Positions 12,593-25,100 of a stretch of 64,000 nt of DNA are shown piece by piece. Within the stretch, counting starts at the first letter, position 1, and every line of letters starts with the position of its first letter. The position numbers and the translations under genes are program-made. Origin of the DNA: Larus michahellis (Eukaryota; Chordata; Aves; Charadriiformes; Laridae); NCBI RefSeq assembly GCF_964199755.1, contig NC_133906.1:13303378-13367377 (forward strand), read 5' to 3'. Below the pieces are notes generated by a model, which was not told the DNA's origin, ran no database searches, and was given only the letters and a program-made list of their open reading frames with translations.

Positions 12593-15500
12593 ACCTTTGG
12601 ATCTTAATAGGTTGTTAGTGGATTTATTTCCTCCTTAAGCACGAAGCAACACACCGTTAATATACTTCCCTTTATCTTCTGGTGTTCTTGGTTCTGATGT
12701 ACTTCTAATTTAACGTTTTTCTTTTTTTGCTTTCAGAGGTTTACAATGAAAATATTGCGAGCTTGTCTGGAATGTGCACGTTGTGTTGCAGCCTTGCCAG
12801 GGCATTTCTAAGACCCAGAGACAATGTAGTCCGTGAGGGTGCTCTACCACCTACCAGCTGAGTAGAACAGTAACACCATTGTTACTGTCAGTTGAGTTTT
12901 AAGTACATTAATGTTTTTCTTTGCCATGTGACAGAGAAAGCAGTTTTCACATAGTTCTTTAAACACATTGAGACCAACGATTCTGCTTCCAGCGTTTAGG
13001 AGACATCTTCCCCCAAAGAAACATGTTAGATTTTCCTTAACATGTGTTTCATTACTGTATCGTTTCATTACATTTTAGCAGAGGCTTCTGGAGAAGAGTG
13101 TATTGCTGTTCTTGAGGATATTACTGCAGTTCTTATCGTTTTTCTGTCACTTCAAGGATGAGAATTTGCAAACTTGGTCTTAAGCAAAACAGATACGCAA
13201 AATGCAAGCTCACGGCAAGAGTGGGACCAGAGGGCACCCAGTGAGGCAGGGGGAAAGTCCTCTTGCTTGTCTGGCACTTCTCCATGGAGCAGAAGGAAAG
13301 GCTCAGGTCACTTCAGACGGGCTACGGGAGAGACTGTGCAAGAGGAGCAGACGGAGGAGGGAATGTCCTACAAGCTGCAGTGTCCTCCTGCAAATGGGGA
13401 TTCAGTGCTTGCTGCTGCTGTTCTCAAGTCAGGTGTTTTTACCTCGGTATTCTAAGATATTGAAATTATATTTCCTATTATTTCTTTTTTATTTTATCAT
13501 AAAAACCTGAGACAAAAGACCTTGATTATGTTGCTGACCTCACTGTAAATCATGAATAGGTAGCTTGAAATAATAGGGGAAAAGACATCTTGGGAACCGC
13601 TGGTAAAGGAAACCAAGAGGGTACTCTCATTGATATACATAAACCAAAGTACAACTGTTATTTAAATTCTACACATAGCTGGGAGAAGTTAGAGCCAAAT
13701 TCTCGTCGTAAATCAGGGTGGCTCCATTAACTTCAGTGGAACGGTGCCAGCACATCCCAGACAAAGACTTGGCTCGGTCTATTAATAGCAACAGTCGAGT
13801 AGTTGAGCTGCTTGGAGAAGTTCCACTGGAACAAAATTTTGATTAAAAAAAAATGGAGATAAGAATGACAGAGGAATCTGCCTTCTGGTTCTCTCATGGA
13901 ATGTGGCTCCCACGGGGTTCGGTCCTGTGCGCCTCCCAGCACCTCCAGATACCACCGGCTCAGCAAGACCCTGTGCTCACTGCGGTGCTCCCGGTTCTCC
14001 GGTGCAGTCCGTTCGTTTAGGTACCGCCATGGTGGTGTGACAGCAGCTGTGGTGCGATCTGATCCTGCATTTAGTGTCAGTGCGGTCATCCCCTCCACTG
14101 CTTCTCTTTCTGTGCAGCTTCAGAAAATCCAAGGTTTTCCTTTCAGCGGGTATCTAAGGTTTTTATTTCTTTAAATTCTTCAACACACTGTGGTGAAAAG
14201 GGTGGGGAATGTCGTCATCAGCTGTTGATGCTTCATGTTTCCTGTGTGACCCTGTTATTCAGGGATTAGACAATTAAATTCACAGCTGCATTTTAGATCA
14301 TCTGTAAAGAGAGAGAGAACTTCTCCAGGCGTCCTTGAGTCAGTTTCTTACTGAAACATCCAAAAAAGCCCAGCAGAAGTTCCCACTGTGCAGTGTTATG
14401 CTGTTTTAATTTCCCAGAATCTAGTTAATTTATTTACTGTGTCCCACCAGTCCAAGTTCCCTTTATAGATTAACTTGTGTATTTTGGCTCCTGTCCACCT
14501 CTTCCTTTGGCTCAAAGTGAATGATACCAGGACTGTCTTTCAAACAAGGCAGGAATGTGAAGTTTTTTGATTAAACAGCAACATCATCCCTGAAACCTCT
14601 CTCTCTGCCAGACCTATGAGGCCCCGCCGCAGAAGTGGGGTACTGGGAATGACAGATGAAAGGTCTGGCGAGTTCAGCCTCTTTGAAGAAAAGAGACATG
14701 TAATATTCTGGTAGGACTTGGAACAGTTTACATCTCCTCGGAAGGTGTGTCATGTGGAGCAGTTTGCCACCAAAGGTTTTCAAGACTATTGGCTTTATTT
14801 TAATAACTAATCAGCCTTTAGAACTCATTTAAATGCAAATTACTAAATCAGGTCTGTGGCTAGTACCTGCCTGCCTTGCCAGGTCCAGGCTGTTGTTAGG
14901 GGCTCATACTGGCTGTGAGCGTGGCAGAGGGGTTTGCAGTGGCAGAGGCGGTTGAGGGGGTCGCGCTGGTAGAGTTGTGACCGTCTCCTGCATGTCTTCT
15001 GTTGGCCTATTGAGCGGGCTGCCGGTAGGGATCTCACTTGTTAAAGTAAACCTGCATGCGCCATGTATAACAATCAGAGTAAATGTCAAATGCTGCTAAT
15101 AAACACAGGCTGTTTTCTAGACTTTACAGAAGTTGTGTCTTTGTTGTACGTGAACACTAAGATGGTATTTTTCTAGTACGTTTGGTGTGTTTGCAGGGGA
15201 GTTCCTAGCATCAGCCATAAAAATATTTGGCTGTCTCTTAAAATCTGTGATTTGCTACTGGCTGCAGAATCTCTCATCGAGATACTCTGTCGATCTCTCA
15301 TCAGGGCACTTTCTATAAGCCTCTGGGAAAGGTTTTTGAAAATATGTATTTTTGAGCATGGATGGAAATGGCACGGAAACTCACTTAAACAACAAACCAT
15401 TTCCATCACGTTCATCAAATAAAGTGTGATTTGGTTCTTGCTTCTCTGAGAAACAATGGAAGCCTTTAAGGAGAGGGGAGAAGCCTGATAAGATTGATTA

Positions 15501-16218
15501 TAATAATGATGTCTTCATATTTGATAATTCTTTGGGGTTAATCTGTGCATTGCTTGTTCGGTACAGTTATCCACAGGGCACTGACGTGTCTGACTCACTG
15601 TCCATGTGTTCATATTTCTGCGTGAGATTTTCTGGAAGGAAATGTGGGGTTTGGGCACACTTTGTGTACTGTCACTGCAGTCGTGCAGTTGCAAACCCCC
15701 ATGCTGTTTGGGTCAGGGCCGCATCCATCCGAATGAGAGCTAGATGAGAGCCAGGCACTGGCCCATGGTTATGCGCATTTTTGGAAGCACAACTCTTAAG
15801 TCACTTTGAAACTTCAACCACCAGGTGCATGTTGTATTTAAGCGCCTCCAGGAGGAGGCAGCATCTGAGCTGGGAGTTTCAACCTCTCAGGTTTATTTCT
15901 AGGCAGATTCAGAAACTAGTTTTGATTCTGGCCCTTGATATTTTGCAGTTGTAATGAGAGGGCATCTTCTAATTGTATGTATAGTCTTTTAGATTTAATG
16001 AAGATCTAGAGAACTCTTGTTATTAAAGACTCAGTTGCTCTGTGATAGAGGAAATGATCATTCCAAGGTTCTGATAATTGGCTGAAGCCAGAAATTTACT
16101 TCTAGCTGCTCTAAATACTATTTTCAAGTTCTTATCTCGAGCATGTGTGTGGTGCTCGTTGTCTGATCTTCTCAGGTGCCATCAGAATCCTCCCACTGAG
16201 TTTTTTTTCACGTTTCTC

Positions 16219-16346
16219 TTTTTTTTTTTTTTTTTTTTTAGGATCCTCTAGATATTATTGGAATGTGACTACAGAGAAAAATGCACTTTTCTAACAACTT
16301 GTTTGTGGACATTTAATCAGACTTTGATTTCTGGAAATGCTACAAC
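16219..16346 (+). promoter_or_regulatory. SHROOM1: SHROOM1 splice acceptor and 5'UTR segment
   Basis: A T21 tract (16219-16239) runs directly into AG at 16240-16241, which is an excellent 3' splice site. The following 105 bases (16242-16346) would be 5'UTR. An in-frame TAA at 16314-16316 lies ten codons before the ATG, so the protein cannot extend upstream in this exon. The start context (A at -3, G at +4) is strong. This implies an upstream noncoding exon and a SHROOM1 protein without an N-terminal PDZ domain, as in vertebrate SHROOM1. Confidence 0.75.
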
Positions 16347-19151
16347 ATGGCTTCTTCAGGGAATGAGATAGCACAATGGACTCACAGGCAAGGTGGCAGG
16401 ATTGGAGAGCTGGTGGAGCCCATCATCTCGCCTGAAAACGGTAATCATCTTTCGCCGGTGAAGTCGATGGGCGGTGTAGACCATCTCCTGCACCTGCCTG
16501 GGAGAGCAGACTCTGCTTATAGCTCTTTCTCAGGGGGATCAAATGTTCCAGAGTATCCCACCCCTTTGTGCTATGGTGAAAACTGCTGTTTGCCTCCAGA
16601 GCAGGTATCGTACATGGACTCAGAATACGTAAGAGGTATTTATAATCCCAGTGCAGCAAACTCTGACCTCAGGTGCCTGCACCTGTACAAGGCACCAGAC
16701 CTGAGCATCCATAGTAACTCTCACAGCTCCAGCCTCGCTGAACGCTGTGGAAGCACTCCTACCCGAGGGACGTCGAATCAGGGACCGCTGCCTCTGGCTG
16801 CACCCCCACCTTCTCCTCCCACCAGACTCGATAGCTATAAAGTCACTAGACACCTTGAAAACTCAAGAGGGAGACACAACTCTGGCAGTCACAGTGAGCG
16901 TAGTGTGCAGCCAGGTCCTGGCATGCAGGACAGTCAGCCAGCGGACAGGGATGTACCATGGAGGCAACATAGGGATGAGATGACTGAGCAAGATATAGTG
17001 GCTGCTCGGAGAAAGACTCTGGAAAACAAGGGTCTGTCTTCTTCTGATTCTACAAATGAGGTATTTATATCAAAAATTCAGGGGTTAAAGACGGAGGAAA
17101 ATGGAGAGTGGAGCCCTTCCCAACAACTTATAAAGAGAAACAATCCACACGTTTTTAGCAGGCCTTCTTCATTCATTTTTCAAGAATATTTAAAGACTGA
17201 CTCTTTGGCAAATGTCCCTAAAATACTTTCTGCTTATAATTCAGTTCCTGCCTACAAAATTCCTGAAGAGATGAGCTCCAAGTCCTGTCGCCCAGTGCAT
17301 ACCAGCCCCAGCACAGTTAATGATACACAAGAAGACGAACAGCATCCCTGCAGCATACGTAAGCCAGCTTTCAGAGACGCAGATCTGGAAAGCGTGGTGC
17401 CGGAGCCCAGCCACCGAAAAGGATCCTTGCCCTGCGCTCAGTGCCCAATCCCTGCTGAGGTGTGTTCAGACTTGGATCAAGATGTGTTTGAGGACAGTTG
17501 TGATATAAAATATATGGACAATGTTCTTCTAATTAAAAACGCTTCCAGGAAGCTGACCAGTTGTACAGATGAAAATCAGTGCTGTGACTCTGAAGGAAAA
17601 ATTGGGAGCGATGTTAAGGAACCGCTCCATAATCAGCAAGCCAAAATGCAGCGATCGTCACTGTCCTGCAGCCGCGGCACCACAGAAGCAGAGCACCCTC
17701 GCTGTGAGGGGTCAGATCAGGGAAACAAGCAATGCTATGACAATACTAACCAAATGTCTTATTTCAGACCAAAGGAAGATTCCACGTCGTGGTTTTTACA
17801 TGAAGTCAAGAAAGAAAAACAGGCTACCAACAGCAGCGCTGACCTTAGTGTGCGTCTGGAACAAGAGGAACCTCCTGTTCCTTATCAGAAACGCCAACCT
17901 GAATTTCAAAAACAGCTCTTAAGACAGCTTCAGGATGATCCTGCTGGTGAACAAATAACCAGGCAGACGACTCCCATGCTTTACTATCTTTCTGGAGGGA
18001 AAACAACCAACATCCTCCACCACAACAAGCTCACCCGGTGTCAGGAGGACTCGAGGAGTTCACCAAAGGCATTTCCAGTAAGCAGCTACTCTGCTTCAGC
18101 GCGGTGTCTAGAGATCCAAAGGGAAAGCAGTCAGCTTCAAAGGACCAGCCACCACCTTCCATACAGTGCTGACGATCTCCTGCTTGAGACTGAAGATCTC
18201 ATTCTTGGGAGTCCTGCTTCATCCGTGGAGGAGAGTTTCAAGAATGACTATAGAGAGAAACTTAAAGTGGCTCAGAAAAAGGTTCTGAGAGAAACTTCCT
18301 TTAAAAGAAAAGACTTACAGATGAGTTTGCCCGTTAGACTGAGACAGAAACCCTCTAAAAGGCCTTCAATTGAACACCTTAGGTCTTTCTCTTTATCCAG
18401 TGCAAGTGAGGATGCCAATCCTGTTCCTTGTTCCCCTTCTCACCTAGAATCCCTGGAAAGTTTCAATAGAGATGAAGAAATCAAGAGGCCACAAACAGGT
18501 CGAATAGGGGGAAGGAAAAGGGTAACCAAAGAGCAAAAGAAACTGTGTTACTCTGAACCTGAGAAACTCGATCAGCTGGCAGATAAGGAAGTATCATGGA
18601 ATCAAGTCGGGGATGAAATCACTGAGCAAGATACAGTGGCAGCTAGGAAAAAGACTCTGGAGAACAGAGGGAGGGCACTTTCCAGTTCAAGTATCTCCAG
18701 GACAGAGCTGAAACAAATCCAGCATACTGCACTTATGGAATACATGGAGCGAAAGATTAATCAAAGGCCAGGTAGTTCCCAGCACCTCCCACTGCATAAG
18801 CCACCCCTGCAGAAGAGGCTGTCGCATCCCAAATGGCCTCCCGGCAAGGTTTCCAATCCAAACGGGAGCAGGAAGGTGCAGAACACTGAGGTTTTCTGCC
18901 AAGTTATCTCTAAAGAAAAATCATCAGATGTTTCTCCTCCTTTGGCTTTTGCTCCCCCCCCGAGCGTGAGCAGTGGGGGCGATCCCAGCCCTGCTGCTGG
19001 AGCAGCCGCCTCTGAGCACGACCCGTCTCCTAGCGCAGCAGACGGGAGCTGCAGCAGCAAGTGTGCCTCAGCCGAAAGCCTCCCGCAGGCGGGCGATCCC
19101 GCATTGGGGAGAGCTCGCGAGGGGTCAAAATCGACTCCTCCTTCCACACAG
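16347..19151 (+). CDS. SHROOM1: SHROOM1 first coding exon (residues 1-935)
   Basis: A single 2805-bp exon, exactly 935 codons, starts at a strong ATG and ends at the donor CAG|GTAAGAAAG (phase 0). Reading through the donor adds only seven codons before a TGA. The encoded region is low in hydrophobic residues and rich in Ser, Pro, Gln and charged residues, so it is probably largely disordered. A proline-rich patch lies near residues 148-160. A 27-residue motif occurs twice, at residues 203-229 and 749-775, with 19 identities including TEQD, VAAR, KTLEN. After the second copy comes [14 protein letters not shown], similar to the 'LM-YMERK' segment I associate with other Shroom proteins. I see no membrane segment or signal peptide. 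Confidence 0.92.
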
Positions 19152-22100
19152 GTAAGAAAGATGCGAAGTGAGTGATTAGTGTTTGAGTCCAAGTTACGAC
19201 TATCTACCTGTTTTAGAGAACTGTGGGACTATACCCATGGAAAACTGCTGAACATCACAAATTAGGGATTAAGACTTGATTTATTATTAATTATCTTTTT
19301 AGCGTGCAATAGAGAGATGATGGATGTGGAGGAGAAGCCACGTTTGCTCAATCCAGAGGAAATGCTGTGTAGCTGTTGGAAAGCAAAACGCATGCTCTGC
19401 TTTCCAGTGTGCCGGAGAAATAATACAGGGGGATTTGGGGAGAAGTGCTACCAATTTTAACACATTAAATACTTATGGTTAATAGCGACCATTCATTATT
19501 CTTGAAAGTATTTTGTAAGAAAGTGTTGCAGCCAAACGAGGCATTCTTTAATGTGAAAAGTGATAGGAGAACTGCATACGGATGGGAACTTCACGGCAGC
19601 CGCCTGAGAAGGGTGCGTGGGCTGGGCGAGTTCCCTGTTACCGCTCAGCAGGGCACGGGGACGGGCAGGAAGGAAGAGGAGCGTCTGCTTCAAGGGACAC
19701 GCTGTGCGAGTGCCGGGGGCTCCGCTCGAGGGTGGGCCAACACCGGGCGCCAGAGGGTCCCCTGCGGAGCCGCTGAGGGGTGTGCGCGGGGTCTGGCACG
19801 CGGGAGATGCATTTGCAGAGAACACGTGCTGTACGCAGGATGCTCGCATTTCAGCAGCGACTGTTGTTAACTACAGCAACTTCATTACAGCACTATCCCA
19901 GAAAAGGTTGCTAGAGAGAGATTTTTATAAATGACCAACCTTTTTGGCCCCTGAATTTGAAGGACAGCAGCTGTCAATATTGTTGTTAAGAAGAATAAAG
20001 AAGATGAAAGGGTCAGAAAACAAATAATCTAATATGCTATTAAAATTACCCAACTGAAGAGGCTGACAGACTTCCAGCCATGCTGCCTACTTTCTGAATG
20101 GTAAGAGTCAGTGAGAGTATCTGTTGTGTTGCCAGCTGTTCTTTGGTTTTCTGGGACAAAGAGACGGACGTTACCTAGGAAGAGTGTAATAGCAACTTCA
20201 TTAATAAAAAGAGATAGATAAACTCAAAAATAAAAACCTTGGTGTAGCTACTCGGAGATCTACTGTTGACTTCTGTTTTGGGGGATAACAAACAGGGGAG
20301 TAGAATGAAACCTAGCCTGAAAATGCTGGTTGTCCCAGTGTGCTGTTTTCATTTCCAGGAGCCTTACGGAAGCAGCGGTGGTGAGGCGGCACCGGCTCGG
20401 CATTGTGAGAGCTGTCTCGGCTCCCCCAGGTAAGGCTGCGCCCAGGGTAGAGCCTGTGTCTGAGATGTGTGATCTCCAGCGGCAGCCACGTCCGTCTGCG
20501 TCTGTCCTTGTGTCTCGGGATCCTTTGCCCAGACGGGAATACTCATCCACTACGCTATTTTTTTTTTTTTTTTTTTTTCATTTTGGGACAGTCTTTAAAA
20601 TAATTTCTAGGGTGTGGAGCAAAAGTGGAAATGCAGAGTGAACCTGAGCCGCTCTCCCCGCGGCAGCTGTGCTCCTTCACATCTCTGAGATCGCAGCTCC
20701 CTCATCTGAGCTCTGGCAAAAACGGCATCTGCAACAGCTCGGATGTCCCCAGTCTCGAAAAATACACCTGCTCGCAGAGTGGTGTGATAGGGGCTTTTGG
20801 TGTGTTTTTCTTTTAAAGGAAAAAACATACTGTGCCATTTACGCATAGCTAACAAGGAAGTTTGTACGTTAACTCTCCATATTTGTTTTTCTTCTTTGAG
20901 GAGCATCAGGGGAGAAAAAGATCTGAACTTTGTCTCGCCAAGGCGGTGACGCTGACACTTGTATAGTAATAAAATTCCCACTGCTTCAGTCATGCAAAAA
21001 GCTCCCAGTGGTTTCTGGAGGCTTGATTATATTAGGAAAAAAAATATGTATTTATACTAAGCTTTTGAAGTTTTTCCTCAGATTTCCTGGTTTAGCTAAG
21101 AGGTTTAGCGGGTCAGCATGAGTGTCACTGGAAGTTCTGGACAGAACAGTAACATCAGAAACATATTTGATCATAGCTCTGTAATATATTCTAAGTAATG
21201 AAAAGATGAGAAATCCAGAACTGGTTTCATTAGTAATTAATTTAGATGATAATCTTTGGGAAATAGCTGTAAGTACAGGTTTCATTCTGTTACAGCTGTA
21301 TCTCATTTTTCTCTGCTTTCCTCCACCAGAAAGTGCTGTTGAGCTGTGGCTCAACAACTAGACTGGGCGTGTTTGCAGTGTTAATTACTCAAATAAAAGT
21401 TCCAGCTGGGACCAGCAGGAAGAGCAAGCTGTGATCGTTACCTACCCCGATGGTGTCTGGGGGTTAGTGAAAAAAATCCTTGAGGACATTCTTATGCATA
21501 TTTTGCATCCATCTGATTGCACAATACAATTTAGAGGTAGTTTCCACTGATATTACCCATTTTCCGTGGTAACTGCTGCAGATGGCTGGTTTAGCCCACA
21601 AGCTGGTCCTACCCGCTGCCGTTGCAATGGGGCCTGAGAATGAGTAAGAATAAGGCCCAGCCATGTTTGTGGTGATTTTCTTGGGTGTCTTTGTGGCTCT
21701 TCTTTTCATTGTCAATCACTCCACAAACACTTATCAATCCATGATCGCAATATTGTATCATCATCACATTGATTTATATGTCACAGTACAGCATCGCATT
21801 GTGATGTGGTGGTGTTTGCAGGGGGTATTTCTAGCACGTTTTTGATGGAAAGGCTTTTCCAGTGTTAATGGCATCACTAAATCATCAGAACTAGGTAGTT
21901 CAAGTTAAGCTCAAATGAGTTTTTTATTTTTAATTGCAGTGAAAATGTGCACATAATAGATATCTCTAAGTGACATTGTTGGTCATTATCTAGTACGAAC
22001 TATGATTAAATTTCCCTTTGTCAAGCTGACTTCATTTTTTGATGAGAAGCTAAAATGACTGCGTTAAAGCTGCAGAGTAGAGCTGGAAGAAGGGAAACTG

Positions 22101-25100
22101 TGAGAGACGATGAAATAGCAAGACTTTCCTTGCTGAGCCACAGCGCCCCTCGGTTTGGCCACATGAGAAGCTTGTGCCGGGTGAGCCCCGCTGGGCTGTG
22201 GACCGTCCGCACTCTGCATCCACGTCTGCCTCGGGAAACCTGCCCAGACAAGCAACGGCTGGAGATAGTGTGTGGCTCGTGGCGTTAAATATAATAGTCC
22301 AAGCATGTGGAAGCTCTCCTAGCACAACAGTCTGCTGGTATTTTCTTGAATCTAGAAACTATTCTCTGTGTGCGTGTGTGTCTATCTCCACTGGGGGAGC
22401 AGCAGTCTTCGCTGTTAGGCACTAACTCTCTTCATGGCTCTCCACTGCCCCGGTCTCTGTCAGGGAAAGAAAATTCCTACCTTCATGTATGGCTTAGGAA
22501 AGACACCATCCATAGAGATGGGCTTAACGAGTACCTTTAGGGGCAGGAAGGAGCGATTGCTGCCGTCGCCTTTATATGCGACCTTAGAGAAAAAGCCAGG
22601 CAACGGTGGACAGAACCTGTCTGCCTGTTTTGAGGGAGAAAATTTTTGCTTTGCGCCTACAACTTTGAAGCTTGTATGTAAAGTTAACGTAGTTAAATCG
22701 GGCCTTATAGATGTTCCTTCCATCTAATCCCTCTAGCTTTCCTCTCTACTGTCCCCTCATAATCCTTTTAGGTTATGAAAAATTCTGCTAGAGGAAGAAA
22801 TAGGTTTAATATAATAGTATTTAAATACACAGATGCACTGGCTGTTTTCACAAGCAGTTCCATGGATGTATATGTGCACGTCAGTGATTGCAGAAGATGG
22901 TCTACGTGTGCTCCAGTCATCTTGTGTTCAACAGTGCCCCTATATCCTTGCAAGTTCCGGTCCAAAGTGTATTTTTAAATTACATACATCTACTTATTCT
23001 GTCATCATGAATATAATTATTTAATGCCTTGCAGACAGTAGCTTTTTCTATCGGAAGTGTCATGTCAGAAAACTCGAAGCACTGAGTCAGACGTGCATTG
23101 GCCAACTCAAGAGTAGAAGTTTGATCTCAAAATGGTTAACTGAAAGGATTTAGTAAAACTTTTACTGAAGTCTAAGGGCCTTTTCAAAATGGAAGCCTCA
23201 GATGAAGTGTTTCCTCTGTGGTGGCATTCAGTTCTTAAGAGGAGGAAGCGCTAGCTGTGGTCTCTAAGAAGGACTGAGAATTGATGCACAGGAGACAGTG
23301 ATGGCGTAAACCAGCTCTCACTCTTGGGCTGAAACGTTCTTGCTATAGAAATAAGAAGGTGTAAGGAACAAGTCAGTAAAGATTTGCCCTCTTGCAATAC
23401 AGTCAGTGTGTTACGAGAGGGCTGGTGGAGGGAATCGCAAAGTGCCTGTGGCGGCCCGGTGGTGCCAGGTGTGGCCTCAGAAAGGTCTCGGCAAGCCCTG
23501 GTCCCTGCAAGTGCCTCGTCCTGCCAGCAGCTGCTCGCCATGGCCGGTGGGATGCTGCGTGCTTTTCATCCAGTTGCCAGACGGCATCGGTGTGACATTG
23601 AGGGCACTTTTTACCACGGGTTTATTTCAGAAAACATGTATGTTGGTCATAATTAGACAAAGAAGTTTAATAGGGGTTCAAACAATCCGGTGCAGCGAGA
23701 CATTTTACATACTCCCTTTTTTCCCCAAGCACAATTAATAGCTATTATGGAATATTAATTTAGAAACCTTTAATAAAAAGAGAAAGCTGGAAAGATAGTG
23801 ACAATTACCTGCAGCTGCTTAAACAGTCTGCAAAAATATTTATTGTAGAGGAAGTGTCTGAAATCAAAGGAAGTGTGTTCTTTCTTATAGTTTCCGTGAT
23901 CCTGAGAAAGATGGATGTGAGGATCATGAATGTAAAGACAGTGCCATAACTGGATGTGCGTGTTGTCAGGATATGAAGGGGCTGACTCCTGAAACTTCTA
24001 TTCCTGTCCCGAGAAGCGGAGGCGAGGAAGATGCTCAGGTGGAGGAGGAATGCAGCACTACATCTCTGAATGGCAACGCGTTAATAAATCCAGAGCAGCA
24101 GCCTGCAGCTCCTCCGGAGCAAGTACTGCCCTGCCACATAGCGTTACCTCAGCCTCACCCGGCAGACAAAGATACAGCCAAGGGTTTAGTTGCAAAGGAG
24201 ACATCTGTGCACAGTAGCCAAGATGACGTTCTCCCCGAGACAGAGACAGATCTGCCCCAAAGGAGACTGCAGTCTCCTGAGGACCAGCGCTATGAAGAAC
24301 TTGCTATGGAGGTCGTTGCCAAAGACCGTTCTCTGGTTGATATTCTCATGCCTCATCCTGTTAGAAAAACTGCTTTGGACCTGATGGAGGGTCTGTTCCC
24401 TGTTAACGTTTCTATGCTGGATAAATCACACCGAAAAAAGGGAGACGTACGGTATGTGCAGCAGAATGAGTAAGTAGACAGAAGCAATTATCTAGTATTT
24501 TAAACTATTTTAGCGTAGAAATACCATGTATGTACTACTAGTAAGATGATGAGCATATTTTTTTTTTTAATATTTATTTAACTAGCAAAATATTTTAGCT
24601 TTCTGATTTACATAGCAAGAAATATCTGAGGCTATGGGCATATGACAGAAGAAATGTGGTTTGAAGATACCTTATTAAAAGGGACTGTGACAAACCTGGG
24701 CTGCAAATCTTTTGCTCTCTATCTTTAAAAAAAATAGAAAAAATGCTGCTGTGAGAAGTGAGGAGAGTAATTCTGAAGTCAGGATGGATAAAACCATGAA
24801 CACAATGTTTGAGAACAAAACTCAGCTTGCTACAGGTATTTATTTTCTGTTCCAGTAGCAGGAAAAGCAGTAAAGATGCAACAGAAGAATGTCCTGAATC
24901 TGAACGCTATGCCAAGCGAAGGAGCGAAGATCCTACCTCTAAGGGAAATCAAGTCCTGAACAGGAGCAGAGACGGCACAAATGACCTAGATGACATCACG
25001 TCTAAGAAAGTGGGTAGATGAATGTCAGAGGAACTAGAGTTTCTTCACCACAGCAAAGAAGTTATTACTGTGGATATTTTTATTCATTACTTGTATCCCA

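Larger units (their letters stand above)
1..16241. other. Noncoding DNA upstream of SHROOM1 coding exons
   Basis: No open frame here reads as a recognisable protein, and no tRNA or rRNA is visible. The stretch is AT-rich to neutral. It has a small CpG-dense patch at its left edge (1-115) and a GC-rich patch at about 4297-4560. Because the first coding exon of SHROOM1 starts with an acceptor-like T21-AG at 16219-16241, at least one noncoding SHROOM1 exon should lie upstream, so part or all of this interval is probably a 5' intron; that is inference. Small structures inside it (a 26-bp tandem duplication, a hairpin, CRE/AP-1 sites and homopolymer runs) are listed separately. Confidence 0.6.
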
